Below, piece by piece: positions 1-10,855 of a DNA stretch of 64,000 bases (positions are counted from its first letter, which is position 1; every line of letters begins with the position of its first letter). The translations under genes were made by a program, and so were the position numbers. This stretch comes from Neurospora intermedia (Eukaryota > Ascomycota > Sordariomycetes > Sordariales > Sordariaceae), in assembly GCA_037102815.1 (NCBI GenBank), contig BTPP01000001.1, positions 1,885,001-1,949,000 on the forward strand, in the 5' to 3' direction. The notes below the pieces were generated by a model, which saw only the letters and a program-made list of their open reading frames with translations, made no database searches and had not been told where the DNA came from.

Positions 1-1
1 C

Positions 2-286
2 ACCGACTTCGACATGCGCTCCTCCCCCGTCTCCTCCACCGGCTCTTCCGTCAGCTACCGCTCCGACAGCTCCAGCCCCAGCTCCTCCCTCTCCGGCTAC
101 TCCACTCCCGCTTCGGGCTGCTCCAGCTGCATCTGCGAGCGCTACGGCATCACCCGCAAGGGCGAGCGTGTCCGTCTCGACTGCGGTGGCTCCCGCTGCG
201 GCTATGAGGACTCCTGCTCCTCCGAGGATGAGGATAGCTACGTTGAGCGCAGCTCTCGCCGCAACGGCATCGTCGTCCGTGCTTAA
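2..286 (+). CDS. 3' end of a Ser-rich, Cys-containing protein gene (5' end outside window)
   Basis: The frame is open from base 2 to a TAA stop at 284-286, so this is the C-terminal ~94 residues of a gene that starts to the left of the window; the internal ATG at 14 is probably not the start. The first half is Ser/Pro/Thr-rich and low in complexity. The second half has clustered cysteines (CSSCICERYG, then DCGGSRCGYEDSC), an acidic Ser/Glu/Asp run and a basic tail ending NGIVVRA. Codon third positions are strongly C/G, as expected for an expressed gene in this kind of genome. I do not recognise the family. The cysteine spacing could suit a metal-binding or disulfide module, but this is inference. 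Partial gene; confidence concerns coding status, not function. Confidence 0.7.
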   Translation, partial: TDFDMRSSPVSSTGSSVSYRSDSSSPSSSLSGYSTPASGCSSCICERYGITRKGERVRLDCGGSRCGYEDSCSSEDEDSYVERSSRRNGIVVRA

Positions 287-1552
287 GTGGCTTCGCCCCT
301 GCCTCGGGTGAGGAAATTAAAGAAGACTCCATCCTCCGACTTTTGGAAGGGAACTCAAGTAGGAACGTTTGTGTGTTGTGTGCAGCCCGGCCTTGTTAGT
401 GCCATTAATTTGCCACCCACCGTCCCATACTCCCAATCCGGTCAACCAAGAAGACATATCGACGTCCCAGTCTCGATTCCAGCACTCCGATGTTTGCGCC
501 TAGTTCGCCATCCCGTCGCTCGGAATTCGATGAGAGATAAATACGGTCCGATCACGCTCACTTTCAGTTGTTGAATAGCGACTGCAGCGAGAAAAAGTGT
601 CAGGCGACCCAGCTCTCCAAGTGACTGAAGTATGTTGAAGTCAAGGTTTCTGTCCCCTTGCGCGCAAGCCCAACCGGCTGGTCCCTCAGGTTCGCGTCGA
701 GGCACAGACCTCATTCATCATTACATCTTGTCGCTTACTCGACACTTTCTTCTTCTGCCCATCTGCTTTCCCACTATTGTGGTTAATGCTGCGGCCCCTC
801 ACTCCACGCATGCTTGCTTGCAGGTTTGTGTGTTCCTGTGAAGTCGATAAAGAAAACTTTTTCTTGAGATGTATTTTGCGTGTTTTACGAACACCAAACT
901 TTATTCGTCAAGCCTCGGAGTACTTGGCCCCACTGGTTGGTGGTTCAAGTCCAGCTTCGGGATATAATATTTCACCTTTGTCAATGATGGCACTTCTCCT
1001 GGTTTCTTCGGGGGAGCAAGGCCTACTTATTTCTGTCAATCTTGTGGCGCTTGAACTGGATGGTTCTTGGAAAGTTCAAAACTGGCTACTCAACTTTGTG
1101 TATGACTTATGAAGATCATGAAAACTCAACAAAAAAGAAGGAACTGGGATTGGAAATCGTGGAGGAAGAAAACTGGCAGATAAGCTGAATGGCATGATTT
1201 GCTGCAGAGGCCAGAGTAGGATAGATACAGCTATGAAATCTATGCCTCGGGAATTGATGATTATAACTTTGTTCGCTGTCGTGTTGCTTGACCTGACTTC
1301 GTGACGCTTTCTTAAGGAATATCCCAGCTTCTCAATCACCTCCTCACCGATTCACAATTTCCAACCGTTGCTATAAACCACCAAGCCGAACCTGACACAC
1401 GCTACGTCCTACGTGGCAACACACAAAAATGAATGCAGTCATGACAACGGCTGTCAAGCTGACCAACTGCCGTCTTCCATCAGAAGGGTAATTATCAAGT
1501 GGCCAAACAGGTTCCTGTCAAAAATGATTTGAATATTATATATATACATTTA
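287..1552. other. Intergenic, no gene seen
   Basis: This is the 3' flank of the partial Ser-rich gene. Short open frames on both strands have no recognisable domains and no coding-like third-position bias. A GGTTCAAGTCC string near 950 resembles a tRNA B-box but no tRNA fold surrounds it. Confidence 0.6.
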
Positions 1553-2047
1553 GAGCTTAACTTGCCGCACCGTCCCCAATGTCCTCACGCACCCTATTTT
1601 GACTTCACGCACCCCTTTTTCTCCACATGGCAGCCGATGACAGCTGACATGTAAAGTCCCGCGTTTTGTATGGTAAAACCCACTTTTAAAATGTTATGTA
1701 ACATCCACTCGTGTGTCGATGAAACTTTGGCGATTTCAAAATACGATAATTTCCCGCACAGTCAAGGCTACATTTCTACCTTTACACAACTACAAATCAC
1801 CAACCCTACTACATCTACACGCCTAAAATCGATTCTTTCTACTAAATATAAGGTTCTCGCTCCTAATAATTAATAATATCTAACTATTTTTATAACCTCC
1901 TACCTTAGCGTACTATAATGCTTAGAAACATCGAAAATACGGGAATTTGTACGTGAAAACAGCTTGTAATTATAGCAGCTGACATAGGGTGCGCGAAGTC
2001 AAAAAGGGTGCATGAGGACATTAGGGACGGTGCGGCAAGTCAAGCTC
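1553..2047. mobile_element. MITE-like element with 62-bp terminal inverted repeats and TA target duplication
   Basis: The left end starts GAGCTTAACTTGCCGCACCG and the right end, read on the other strand, starts GAGCTTGACTTGCCGCACCG. Homology continues for about 62 bp on each side (1,553-1,614 and 1,986-2,047) with a few substitutions and a 1-bp shift. The dinucleotide TA flanks both ends (1,551-1,552 and 2,048-2,049). The 495-bp body is AT-rich and has no transposase, so it is non-autonomous. TA duplication and TIRs fit the Tc1/mariner/pogo (Fot1-like) superfamily. Several differences between the TIRs are C/T or G/A, so light RIP is possible. Confidence 0.85.
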
Positions 2048-2285
2048 TACATTTACGACGATACCACAATTCTCGCCAGGTCCTCAGAACCGACCATCTA
2101 CTAGCGGGCGAGCCACTACAAACCAGGCTGTCCTGCATATCGTTAGAGCGATTATTGAGTGTGTAGCGCGGAATTTGGTCAATACAAGATCGGTTAGCGT
2201 CAAGCGGTTGAATCATCTACGAGGTAAAGTCATATAAAAGACATCACGATATTGATTTGTCAAAAGAGTTTAAGGGGTTGTTATA

Positions 2286-2450
2286 GAAGAGAGGTGAAGA
2301 GAGAGGTGAAGAGAGAGGTGAAGAGAGAGGTGAAGAGAGAGGTAAAGAGAGAGGTGAAGAGAGAGGTGAAGAGAGAGGTGAAGAGAGAGGTGAAGAGAGA
2401 GGTGAAGAGAGAGGTGAAGAGAGAGGTGAAGAGAGAGGTGAAGAGAGAAA
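2286..2450. repeat. 12-bp tandem repeat, about 13 copies (unit AGAGAGGTGAAG)
   Basis: About thirteen head-to-tail copies of a 12-bp purine-rich unit, nearly perfect; one copy has A instead of G (AGGTAAAGAG). Because 12 is divisible by 3, every frame stays open and reads REVK-type repeats on plus and SSPL or HLSL repeats on minus. This explains the open frames here without requiring a gene. A minisatellite is the simplest reading. Confidence 0.95.
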
Positions 2451-3472
2451 TAAATACCTGAGTAATGAAAGAAGAGGATATCGCAAAGCTTAAAAGAAAC
2501 TGTCAAGAGACGCTGAAGAGAAGTTGAAGATTATGGAAATTGAACGTCTAGTCTAGTATCGGATGAAAGTTTCGCCAACAATATAAATTGTTCAAGATCA
2601 GGTCCAAATCACCCAGTTATTCACTAAAGTGTTCGTCGAGAACTCAAGAGTAAAGAATCGATTGGAGGTTGGACGCTTCTGACTTTGTCCTCACTCGGGT
2701 ATCTTTCAATGGCAGCTTCGGACATTGCAAATTAACTAAGAAAAAAAAGAAAAAAAGTATTGCATTCTCGACTTTTTGAGCCATCATCCGTTCCCGACTG
2801 CCACTCAATTGCCATCGTCTGGAGTTTGGAACCCCCAATGCCCGACGCCGGTAAAGTCGGACCATTCGTTCATTCCGGGCCATCGTCATACCGAGGACCG
2901 TATTTATTCCCGCCGCTTGTCTTTCGGCAACAGGGCTTACCCGGTCACTTGTAATTTGGTATTCCTTTAAGCGAAATGGACAATGATCAGCGAGTTGAGT
3001 TTTCCATTCGTGAGAGAGAGAAAGGTAGAAGTGTAGTGATGTGATGTGTGTGATACTCAATAAGTCTATTGACTAAAATGCTTTGTTTGAGTGGTGTTTC
3101 ACGCGGTGTCGTACAGGATTCGTGTTGTATGTATTTTGCGTAGGCACCATTCCAGTCAGTCTATGTTGTATTTGTATGTCATGTCCCGCCCCTCTTCCCT
3201 GAAAGGGCGAGTTTATAGGGGATATCCAAGAACTCCTGTGCAAATGCCATCATGGTCGGCCAGCTAAAGAATCTGGACCTGACCTGTTGTATCTCAACCA
3301 ATCGACGGAATCGGTGTTGAGAAACGATGCCGTCCGTGTAAAAGAAAAAAAGCAGACCTTTCAAATTCTCCTCCAACGCCATGCAAGTAAAAAGTCAAGA
3401 TCAAAAACCCAACCCATCCATTTCCTTCCCCTTCTTAACCGACCCTGCGGGTGAACTCAACCACTCCGAGCT
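2451..3472. other. Intergenic, no gene seen
   Basis: Flank between the minisatellite and the stop codon of the Sur7-like gene. It contains short A-rich runs (2,739-2,757). The open frames seen lack recognisable domains. The part next to 3,472 should hold the 3'UTR of the minus-strand gene. Confidence 0.5.
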
Positions 3473-4535
3473 CTAACCGGCGTGGATGATCCTCCCATCG
3501 GGCTTGATTAGCCTCCTCCCGCTCTTCAGATCCCGCTTGCTCGCACAGCAGCATCCCATACCGCTGTGCACCGCGAAGCTCCACATGGTGAAGCCCGTGG
3601 CGATCCACATAAAGACAAACATGTACGTGCCAACATCGGCGTGAATGTTGAGGTCCGACTGCGCTTCGGCCGCGTACTTGAAGGCGTAGCTGATGACAGT
3701 GCCGATGATCGAGGCGGCCAGGGTCAGGATCATGGAGGCGAACGAGAAAAGGGAGAGCGGGAGGGACCACCACCGCGACTTGACGGGCAGGATGGGCGAG
3801 ACGAAGATGAGGACGAAGTTGAGCACGCAGGCGGTCAGGAAGAAGCCGAACATGATCTGCGAGGTGATACGCAGGACCGAGAGGATGGTGATGATGGCGG
3901 TGGGGATTGCGACGGTGGCGCCGGAGAGAAGCTCGCTCATGATGACCTTGACCGGGTTAAACCAGTAGAGCGTTTCGGGCTCGGAGCAGTACGTGATCCC
4001 TCTGTGATGTGTTAGCATGACAAGGCTGTGGATAGGAAGAGGGAAAAGGTTGACTAACTCAGATAGATATCCCTCGCAAAAGTTCCACAGACCAACTTGG
4101 TAAAAGTCATGCAGACCTATACTTTGAGCAATACTGTTGATCAACTGCGCATTTGGTACCGATTCCGGGATGATGTCGGCCAAGTTGAGCTTGTAGAAGT
4201 AAACATTGCGAAGCACGGGCTTGTTGGATGTGTTGCCAATGAGAATCTGTATCACAGGTCAGCTACCTGTAACACGAGTGGCTAGTGATATCGAGTTGAC
4301 ATACCAGTATCAGGAACACCCAAGACACCAGATACCCAAAGGATGCGCTCCAGGCGAAGTATCGCCGTAGCCTCGTTGCTCGCTTGATCTGTACATCACT
4401 GGGCACCCCTTCCTCTCCTTGAAGTGTCCTTTCGTAGCTTGCGTCTCGTGTTTGTGGCTGGGGTGAGTATCGTTCTTTGGGTTGGTCATCCAGGCTGTTC
4501 CTCTTTCGGAGGTTCAATAGTGATTTTAAACCCAT
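3473..4535 (-). CDS. Sur7/PalI-family integral plasma-membrane protein (two introns)
   Basis: Spliced on the minus strand from ATG at 4,535 to TAG at 3,473, removing introns 4,247-4,304 (GTATGT...CAG) and 4,002-4,058 (GTTAGT...GCTAAC...CAG). This gives 948 nt, 315 aa. The start MGLKSLLNLRKRNS is chosen because the longer upstream frame opens with GTG, not ATG. The N-terminal ~58 residues are basic and polar. TM1 is near residues 59-80, followed by an extracellular loop with the W-x2-C motif (GLWNFCEGY) and a further Cys (ITYCSEPE), then three more hydrophobic segments, and a Cys-rich/basic tail (GCCCASKRD). A first TM, a loop with W/Cys and three later TMs match the fungal Sur7/PalI claudin-like family: MCC/eisosome proteins, pH-sensing PalI and Pun1-like proteins. 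Which branch is not decided. Expected at the plasma membrane. Confidence 0.87.
4002..4058 (-). other. Intron 2 of the Sur7-like gene
   Basis: On the minus strand the intron starts GTTAGT, has a TGCTAACAC branch site and ends CACAG. Removing it fuses YLSE to GITYCSEP in frame; unspliced, the frame would insert 19 extra non-conserved residues. Confidence 0.85.
4247..4304 (-). other. Intron 1 of the Sur7-like gene
   Basis: On the minus strand GTATGT...GATACAG, 58 bp. It contains in-frame stops, so splicing is needed to join the TM1 end (WVFLIL) to ILIGNTSNKP. Confidence 0.85.
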
Positions 4536-6603
4536 TGTCCTGTAACGTGTGCTGTTTCCGGATTCCAAGGATCTGGAGGGTAGTGATGTTGACTTTGGAT
4601 GCGCAGTCACACCTTCTTTCTCGTCAAACTTCGGTTAAGGAGAAGAGGCCGGCTCTTTCAGAGAGTTTTGTCCCAAGCTGATCTAGAGTGGTGTTTGTTG
4701 CTGGTGGTGGTGGTGGGTTGTGGTTTGGGGGACTTTTGAGGTCTAGGGGTCCCGGAGTTGGCGAGAGTGATGACGACGGGGCTTGGCTCCGGTCACCGGC
4801 GGGAATTGCAAAACCAGGTCGAAAAATCTGAAGGTCGGTCTTCGCAGGGGAAAGAAAAAGACGATAGTCGCGGCAGAAGATGGGGGATCGACTGGCTAGT
4901 AGATTGATGAGGTGATGTCGTTATCAAAAAGCAGGCTTGTTCAGGTTACGATCGCTACAGCCACCGACCTGCTTGGCAGATTGGTTTATTGGGACCTCGT
5001 CTGATGGAGACAACCCTTGGGCAGGGAAGTATTGTTGGGTGGTTGGGGGTCTGTGCTGATGATCAATTGACAAACGTGGACCGACGGCAATCAGGATTCG
5101 GGATGTCGTTGTCTTGATATCAGAAGAAGGAGCGAGGGATAGAAGAAGATTATCATCAGTCAGCATCCAGAAAAGGGAGTGTGTTTGGAATCTTGGCCAG
5201 TTTCTGCGCACCCAGCGTCGCAATTGGCCCGCGTGCCTCTCTCTCACCGTCGGCGGTCAGCAAGAGTGGAAGGGCTCAGCGGGCGAACGGGCGTCTTTGA
5301 GCGGCGATTCACAGTCCATTGCCCAAAAGTGGACAGAGAATATCCACCAAAGCACTCCTGATGGTCGAGGAATTTGGGTCGTGTAAAACCCCGGGCGTTG
5401 GAGAGTCTCATTCGGCTGTGGTTAAGGCTTGCCAATTTTATCCAACTTGTCCATTTGCAGTGCTTGTCTCTATTCGCGGCTAATAGGCGCCTTCATCTTG
5501 GCAAGACCTAGACACACAATAGGAACTGTCTCATTCAACCAAGTCAACAGTTGTAGTTCTAGCAGAGTCTCACGGTATCGATCCATCGTATTGTCACCTC
5601 TGTTGATGTTTCAAACCAGGTCCGTTCTGGAGCAATGCCCATGTGGAGATGATACCCTTGATTCAAGACTCAGGTCCGAGGGGCACACCACCCACCCCAA
5701 AAACAAAACCCCTGAGGGGTTGAGAGAGACGCTCTTGGTTGGTGCCCAAAGATGGGAAAGCGGCGATCGTATTCTGTCTTGGCAGCGATGTCGTTATCAC
5801 CACGAGTTGAATTGAAGGAGGCTTGTGCAACTGCGACGTCATACCAAAAAAAGAAAAAAAAGGGGAAAAGAAATGCAAGCTGCACCAGCACCAAGGCATC
5901 TTGCGTGCTGTCGAGACTGCATTGTGCTGGGAAGGCATCTTGAGCTCAAAACACCATTATCAGCATCGTGACATTCCAATTGCCGATTACCTCAACCAAG
6001 CTCGATCCAAGCTCGAGCCAAGGTCTTGTATTTCGACTCTGAGAAAGAACCTTGACGATGACCAAGCCTCTGATGCCAGGGTCGTAGCTGCTGAGAAGAT
6101 GGAAGCCCCGGAGTGATGCGGCAGTGCTTCTTGGCTCAGTCGGCACCCAGCTAGAGGCTCCACGTGTGGACCGTGCCAAGCTTGCCTTTTTTCCCTCCAG
6201 ACGGGGGTCGTAGGGGGTCGGAACATGAAGCGCCCTTCGCTACCTTACCGTGACAGCATGATCCAGACGCGCCCGTCCTAGTCTAGCACTTTCACTTGGC
6301 TCCCTGTTCACATTCAGCTGGCAGAAGTTGGGCCAATGATCCATCGATTCAACTTGAAGCTTCAAGGCTGGGAGGTTGATGAACTTGTTGGTTGATTCTA
6401 CACTAGTCGTCATCTGTTCTTATCCTCTCGTTAACCCCAACCAAACCTTAACCCATCTCTCCGTCTCCCTGTCCGGCATTTGATGCTCTCCTAGAGCAAG
6501 CATTTTTGGTTCCCTTCCCCCCTCCCCTCCTACAACTTGTGTTGTTTGGATATCTACCTAGAGCTCTTCAGGCCAGCTTGCTTGGGTGGACACACAGTTC
6601 ACC
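4536..6603. other. Divergent promoter region between the Sur7-like and PLC-like genes
   Basis: About 2 kb between two divergently transcribed genes, so it holds both promoters and 5' leaders. There is a TGG/GTT-rich stretch near 4,700-4,735 and pyrimidine-rich stretches near 6,440-6,535 just upstream of the PLC-like start, typical of fungal promoters. I see no convincing additional coding region. The open frames around 4,924-6,226 lack recognisable domains. Confidence 0.55.
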
Positions 6604-7980
6604 ATGACTTCCCTTACACGGCGTCTGGGCTGCCTGCTCGGCGTGCTTTCCGTGGGCACTAGCCTCGCCCATGGTCAGGCCATAACCACAGTCAACGGCG
6701 AAGAGGTGACCATGTTGACGGGCACAAAGGCTGAACACACGACCTCATCGATACCAACCAATCTATATCAAACTTACACCACACGCATCACGCTTGGGAC
6801 GACTACAGACACAGCATCATCCATCCTCGCTTCGGTTTCAGAAGCAGGAAACGCCACCGATACCGCGCTCTCTTCAGAATCGGCTTCCGAGACTTCCAGC
6901 GCAACGCTGAGCTACCTGACGGGCACCAACTCGCACTCGACGTCGACCTCCAACACGACTGCGTCGAGCACAGAATCTGCGCAGCCCGTACCCACGAACA
7001 CACGGCCGTGCAATAACTACCCCGAATTTTGCGACCGCAAGTACAGCAACATCACCGAGGTCGGTTGCCACAACAGTCCCTTTGTCAGGGCAAATTCCGC
7101 TGCCGCGAACCAACAGCTCGGCGTCGTCGATCAGCTCAATGATGGCGTCCGTTTCCTCCAAGCCCAGATTCAGTGGGCCAAAAACGATACCGTGCCGCAC
7201 TTCTGTCACACCACGTGCGATCTTTTTGATGCCGGTCCCATCACCGAATGGCTCACCACCGTGAAGGACTGGGTCGTGGCCCACCCCTATGACGTCGTAA
7301 CCATTTTGCTTGGCAACGGCAACTACTCAACGCCCGACTTCTACGTTCCCCATATCGAGAAGACGGGCATCCTCCGCTACATCTACACCCCGCCTGTTAT
7401 TCCCATGACACTCAACGACTGGCCGACCCTGTCACACATGATCCTGACTGGTCAGCGTGTGGTCATGTTTATGGACTACATGGCCAACCAGACAGCCTAT
7501 CCGTGGCTTCTGGACGAGTTCACCCAGATGTGGGAGACTCCGTTCGATCCGGTCGACCGGAACTTCCCGTGTGTCGTCCAGCGACCGCCCGACCTGCCGG
7601 CCGACCAGGCCAAGAATAGGCTGTATCTGATGAACCACAATCTGAATGGGGAGGCTAACCTGCTTGGAAACGTCCTCAGTGTGCCGGACCTGAGTCGGAT
7701 CAACGAGACGAACAGCGCGGAGGGCTTTGGAAGTTTGGGATTGGCGGCAAACAACTGTCGGTCGGATTGGGGCCGCCCGCCCAACGTGCTCAACGTGGAT
7801 TACTACAATATGGGAGACCCTCCCGGAAGCGTGTTTGAGGCCGCGGCGAGAGCCAACAATGTGACGTACAACAGGAAGTGCTGTGGCGTGGCGGCCAGCT
7901 CGGCTCAGAGAATCGAGGCCATGTTGAAGGTGCCTCTGACTCTGGGTTTGATTTGGGCTGCTTTCTGGACAATGGTTTAA
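6604..7980 (+). CDS. Secreted, probably GPI-anchored PLC-like phosphodiesterase (TIM-barrel)
   Basis: An uninterrupted 458-codon frame. The ATG at 6,604 has a good context (TTCACCATGA); an in-frame GTG 18 bp upstream is not a plausible start. Residues 1-24 form a signal peptide (basic start, then GCLLGVLSVGT, AHG end). About 40-130 is a Ser/Thr-rich, probably glycosylated stalk. From ~134 the domain resembles fungal PLC-like phosphodiesterases: GCHNSPF gives the first catalytic-type His (H156), LNDGVRFLQAQ follows, and H199/H202 in PHFCHTTC lie near the second expected His. Usual acidic residues after GVRFL are replaced by Gln (LQAQ), so metal/phosphate chemistry may be altered. Many N-glycosylation sequons are present. 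The C-terminus is hydrophobic (VPLTLGLIWAAFWTMV), consistent with a GPI signal. The substrate cannot be told. Confidence 0.88.
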   Translation: MTSLTRRLGCLLGVLSVGTSLAHGQAITTVNGEEVTMLTGTKAEHTTSSIPTNLYQTYTTRITLGTTTDTASSILASVSEAGNATDTALSSESASETSSATLSYLTGTNSHSTSTSNTTASSTESAQPVPTNTRPCNNYPEFCDRKYSNITEVGCHNSPFVRANSAAANQQLGVVDQLNDGVRFLQAQIQWAKNDTVPHFCHTTCDLFDAGPITEWLTTVKDWVVAHPYDVVTILLGNGNYSTPDFYVPHIEKTGILRYIYTPPVIPMTLNDWPTLSHMILTGQRVVMFMDYMANQTAYPWLLDEFTQMWETPFDPVDRNFPCVVQRPPDLPADQAKNRLYLMNHNLNGEANLLGNVLSVPDLSRINETNSAEGFGSLGLAANNCRSDWGRPPNVLNVDYYNMGDPPGSVFEAAARANNVTYNRKCCGVAASSAQRIEAMLKVPLTLGLIWAAFWTMV

Positions 7981-8638
7981 GAATCACGTTATAATCGGAT
8001 ACATCAGTGGCTGGTTACCTTTCTGTTTTCGATTCACATCTGGCTCATACCGGATGTGTTTAGCATTCGCATGGCGTTTCGGTTCTGATTAGGGGAAGAC
8101 GGACAGAAGTCTGGAAATAGAATTAGTCATTATGAAGACACTGCTGATCAGACTGTGCCCTCCCGAACTCCTCGTTCCGATATCTCGGTCTCTTTCTGCC
8201 GATACCGGTTGACGGTCGACGATTCTAGACCTTCACTCAATCTCATCGGAGTCGGCATGACGTTTGCGGGGAAATCAACAACATCACACAAAACATCAAA
8301 CCAGAAACAGTGCCAGCCAACCCCTGCCGCGTGCATCCCGTTTCAGTTTAGCGGCGCATCGGGCGATGTGAGCCGAACCGAGGTACAATGCTTTCTCCAC
8401 GTCCACGCGACACTTGTGCTTGCAACCACTCGGCGTCTGTCAATTGACAATCATTAACTTCCCCCGCAACATGTTCTCTCCACAACTTCTTCCTTGACAC
8501 TTCTACCCGTCCGTCGTCTACCGCGCTTGCATATACGCAACTTACCTACTCCTCATCCCATCTCTATCACTTTGTTGTCGCAAAGGCCCAATCTAATCCC
8601 AAGTTCCTACCCTTACACTACCACGCCAGACCATCAAG
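7981..8638. other. Intergenic: 3' flank of PLC-like gene and promoter/5'UTR of cytochrome b5 gene
   Basis: Contains a pyrimidine-rich stretch (8,480-8,640) that likely includes the 5' leader of the downstream gene. No coding region supported. Confidence 0.5.
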
Positions 8639-9098
8639 ATGTCTCAGACTTTCACAAAAAGCCAGGTGGCCGAGCACAAGGACGATAAGTCCATGTACAT
8701 TATCATTGACGACGGTGTTTATGATATCACCAGTATGTTTTTCTCTTTTTGTTTTCCCCTCCCGTCCTCTCACCTTTCTCATATCCCCTCCCTCTGCACC
8801 TCCCTCAACCCCTCCCTTGCTTCCTGTTCCATCCCCTCGGCGCAATCATCTATACCAACACAACCAACACGCAAACCAAACTCAGAAGCCAAGCAATATG
8901 ACAAGGAAACGATGATGACTAACCTCGATATGAAATATAGACTTCCTCGACGACCACCCCGGCGGCGCCAAGATCCTCAAGCGCATGGCCGGCAAGGACG
9001 CTACCAAGTCCTTCTGGAAGTACCACGGCAAGAGCGTGCTGGAGAAGTACGGCACCAAGCTCAAGGTGGGCACTCTTGCTGAGGCTGCCAAGCTATAG
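8639..9098 (+). CDS. Small cytochrome b5 heme-binding domain protein (one intron)
   Basis: Exon 1 is 8,639-8,732 and exon 2 is 8,941-9,098. The 208-bp intron starts GTATGT, has a GACTAAC branch site and ends ATATAG. The spliced product is 83 aa, only a cytochrome b5 fold. Start context is AAGATGTCTCAG. Features: SQTFTKSQVAEH (the usual helix 1), YIIIDDGVYDIT (beta strands), then HPGG with heme ligand H37 at residues 37-40, and second probable heme ligand H60 in FWKYHGKS. It ends LKVGTLAEAAKL with no transmembrane tail, so it is probably soluble or a partner domain, unlike ER-anchored b5. Known b5 domains shuttle electrons to desaturases, hydroxylases or sterol enzymes; the partner here is unknown. 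Confidence 0.93.
8733..8940 (+). other. Intron of the cytochrome b5 gene
   Basis: GTATGT donor, pyrimidine-rich body, GACTAAC branch site about 25 bp before the ATATAG acceptor. Splitting codon AAC (N32) restores the YDITNFLDDHPGG core of the domain. Confidence 0.9.
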
Positions 9099-10597
9099 TC
9101 ATGCCTTCTAGGTTTATTTGTTGAGTGGCGGTGGGTTGCCAAATGAGAGGGTGTATCAAGTGGTGATCCCGTGGTGGTAAACGGGGCAAGGCTCAGATGG
9201 GGGCTGAGTGGAAGGGGACGGGGCCGAGGACGGAATGCCATGGACGAACCGAACCGACCATGATGGGGACACAGGAAAGAACAAGAAAGTAGTGCGCAAC
9301 GACACCTGGGATCGACAGTACCGATGAGGGAGAGGAGTGTGCGGACAGCGGACAATCGAAGAAACGGCCATCACGTGCCTCCAACTCAAGCCCCCATCCC
9401 AACCTCGCCTTACCTTCGCTGAGTTGACTCGATCAGTCTGCCTTGGTCATGGGCTTGTGGCATCTGGCCGGTCTAGGCGGAAAGGATTGTGCTAAGATGA
9501 TAGATGTTGCTTTGGGCGCGCAACTTTTTTCTTCTCGAGCCAAAACGGAACAACTATGTTGGATATAAAGAATGACGAGCGCGGTCTTGTGGTGGTGTGA
9601 AGAACATCAATCAGAAATCCGACGACGAGTGGTTTGGGCGCTGCGTAATCGCATTTATATATACCCCAGATCTGTATAGCGAATGGTGATTTTTTTTTTT
9701 TGTTTTTATTCAAACACACCTGGACATGGCCCTGAAAAGGATAGGATGTTGTCTGACGGTGGTTGGTTGATGTGTGGTGATGATGATGATGATGGGACCG
9801 AGCACGTGGCATTCGCATGTGATCATGTCCTTCGGTATTTGGGTGCATGAAGCTGGCGTTGGCATTGCCGTTCCTGTTGCATATGCGAACATCCACATCT
9901 GCATCTACGTCTCTATATTTACATCACATTCGCATACAGTCTGTCCGTCAATCGTACATACAGGCGCACAGGTATATCGGGTTCAAGCAATTTCGAATTA
10001 CCTTCATACACAACTCAACTGAATCTGTAATTCTCACTCCATTTGCCTTGTATCATGGTATTTTCGGTCTTGGGTGGTGACTCCGTCCTTCTAGTAGTTT
10101 GATACTTCCTCAAGCGCCTTAGCAGGGGCTTTCGTTGTTCGACTGGCCATGGTCGGGGAAGGAACGATACAGCGGAGGGGAGTGTCGTACGTGATGCCTG
10201 CCTCTTTCAAGTTACCTGGGTAGTAGCATTCCATGCGCAGTGGAAACTGTTCACCACTCATCATTTCAGTTGTCTATCCCATCTCCGTCTATCTCCAGTC
10301 CGTGATGACAATAATACTCCAAGGCCTTGAAGATATACAGTTCGGCTCTAGGAATATATCCTTTCTGCCGCCAGTGCACATCCGTTGGACGAGTTGTTTG
10401 CAATTTTTGTCTTATAGAACGCAAGATTATGGAAAGTTGTGGGTGTTTGGATGAAATCCTCATATGATAGACTATCGCGCTGAGGCCCCGGTAACGTTCC
10501 TTTTCCTTACGCAAACTCCCCTTCCTCGCCCCATGTTTTGACCGTAAACATGGGTACACAGTAGACAAGCCGAGGTGAAGGCTCAATCAACGTCCAG

Positions 10598-10622
10598 CTC
10601 AAGCTCAAGCTCAAGCTCGAGT
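10598..10622. repeat. Hexanucleotide microsatellite (AGCTCA)n
   Basis: Four consecutive AGCTCA units ending in AGCTCGAG; simple-sequence repeat. Confidence 0.8.
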
Positions 10623-10734
10623 TTGCAATTCAGTCCCCCCCCCCTCCCCCTGACTCGACTTAAGGCATGCTTGCGCAGCTGTCTTTTTACTTGTCCTTCC
10701 CGACGTTTATTCTGAATCATGATTTGGAAACCCA

Positions 10735-10855
10735 ACCCCGGTAAGTGTTCCCCGGTAAGTGTTCCCCGATAAGTGTCCCCCGATTAAGTGTCCCCCGGTG
10801 ATGTACCACGGTGAGTGAGTGTTCCCTGGCGAATATTCCCCAGCGCCGGTGAGTT
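10735..10855. repeat. Degenerate tandem repeat with core CCCCGGTAAGTGTT
   Basis: Five or more short units (CCCCGGTAAGTGTT, CCCCGATAAGTGTC, CCCCGATTAAGTGTC, then weaker GGTGAGTG copies) follow each other at 14-16 bp spacing. Confidence 0.75.

Noticed and set aside
930-965. tRNA-like GGTTCAAGTCC B-box
   Set aside because: No A-box or acceptor stem can be formed around it.
2244-2506. Open frames on both strands encoding REVK, SSPL and HLSL repeats
   Set aside because: They exist only because a 12-bp tandem repeat stays in phase; no start context, no non-repeat domain.
4536-4610. 25-residue N-terminal extension of the Sur7-like protein
   Set aside because: It opens at GTG, not ATG; the first ATG is at 4,535.
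6586-6603. N-terminal extension of the PLC-like protein
   Set aside because: The first codon is GTG; the ATG at 6,604 has the better context and directly starts a signal peptide.
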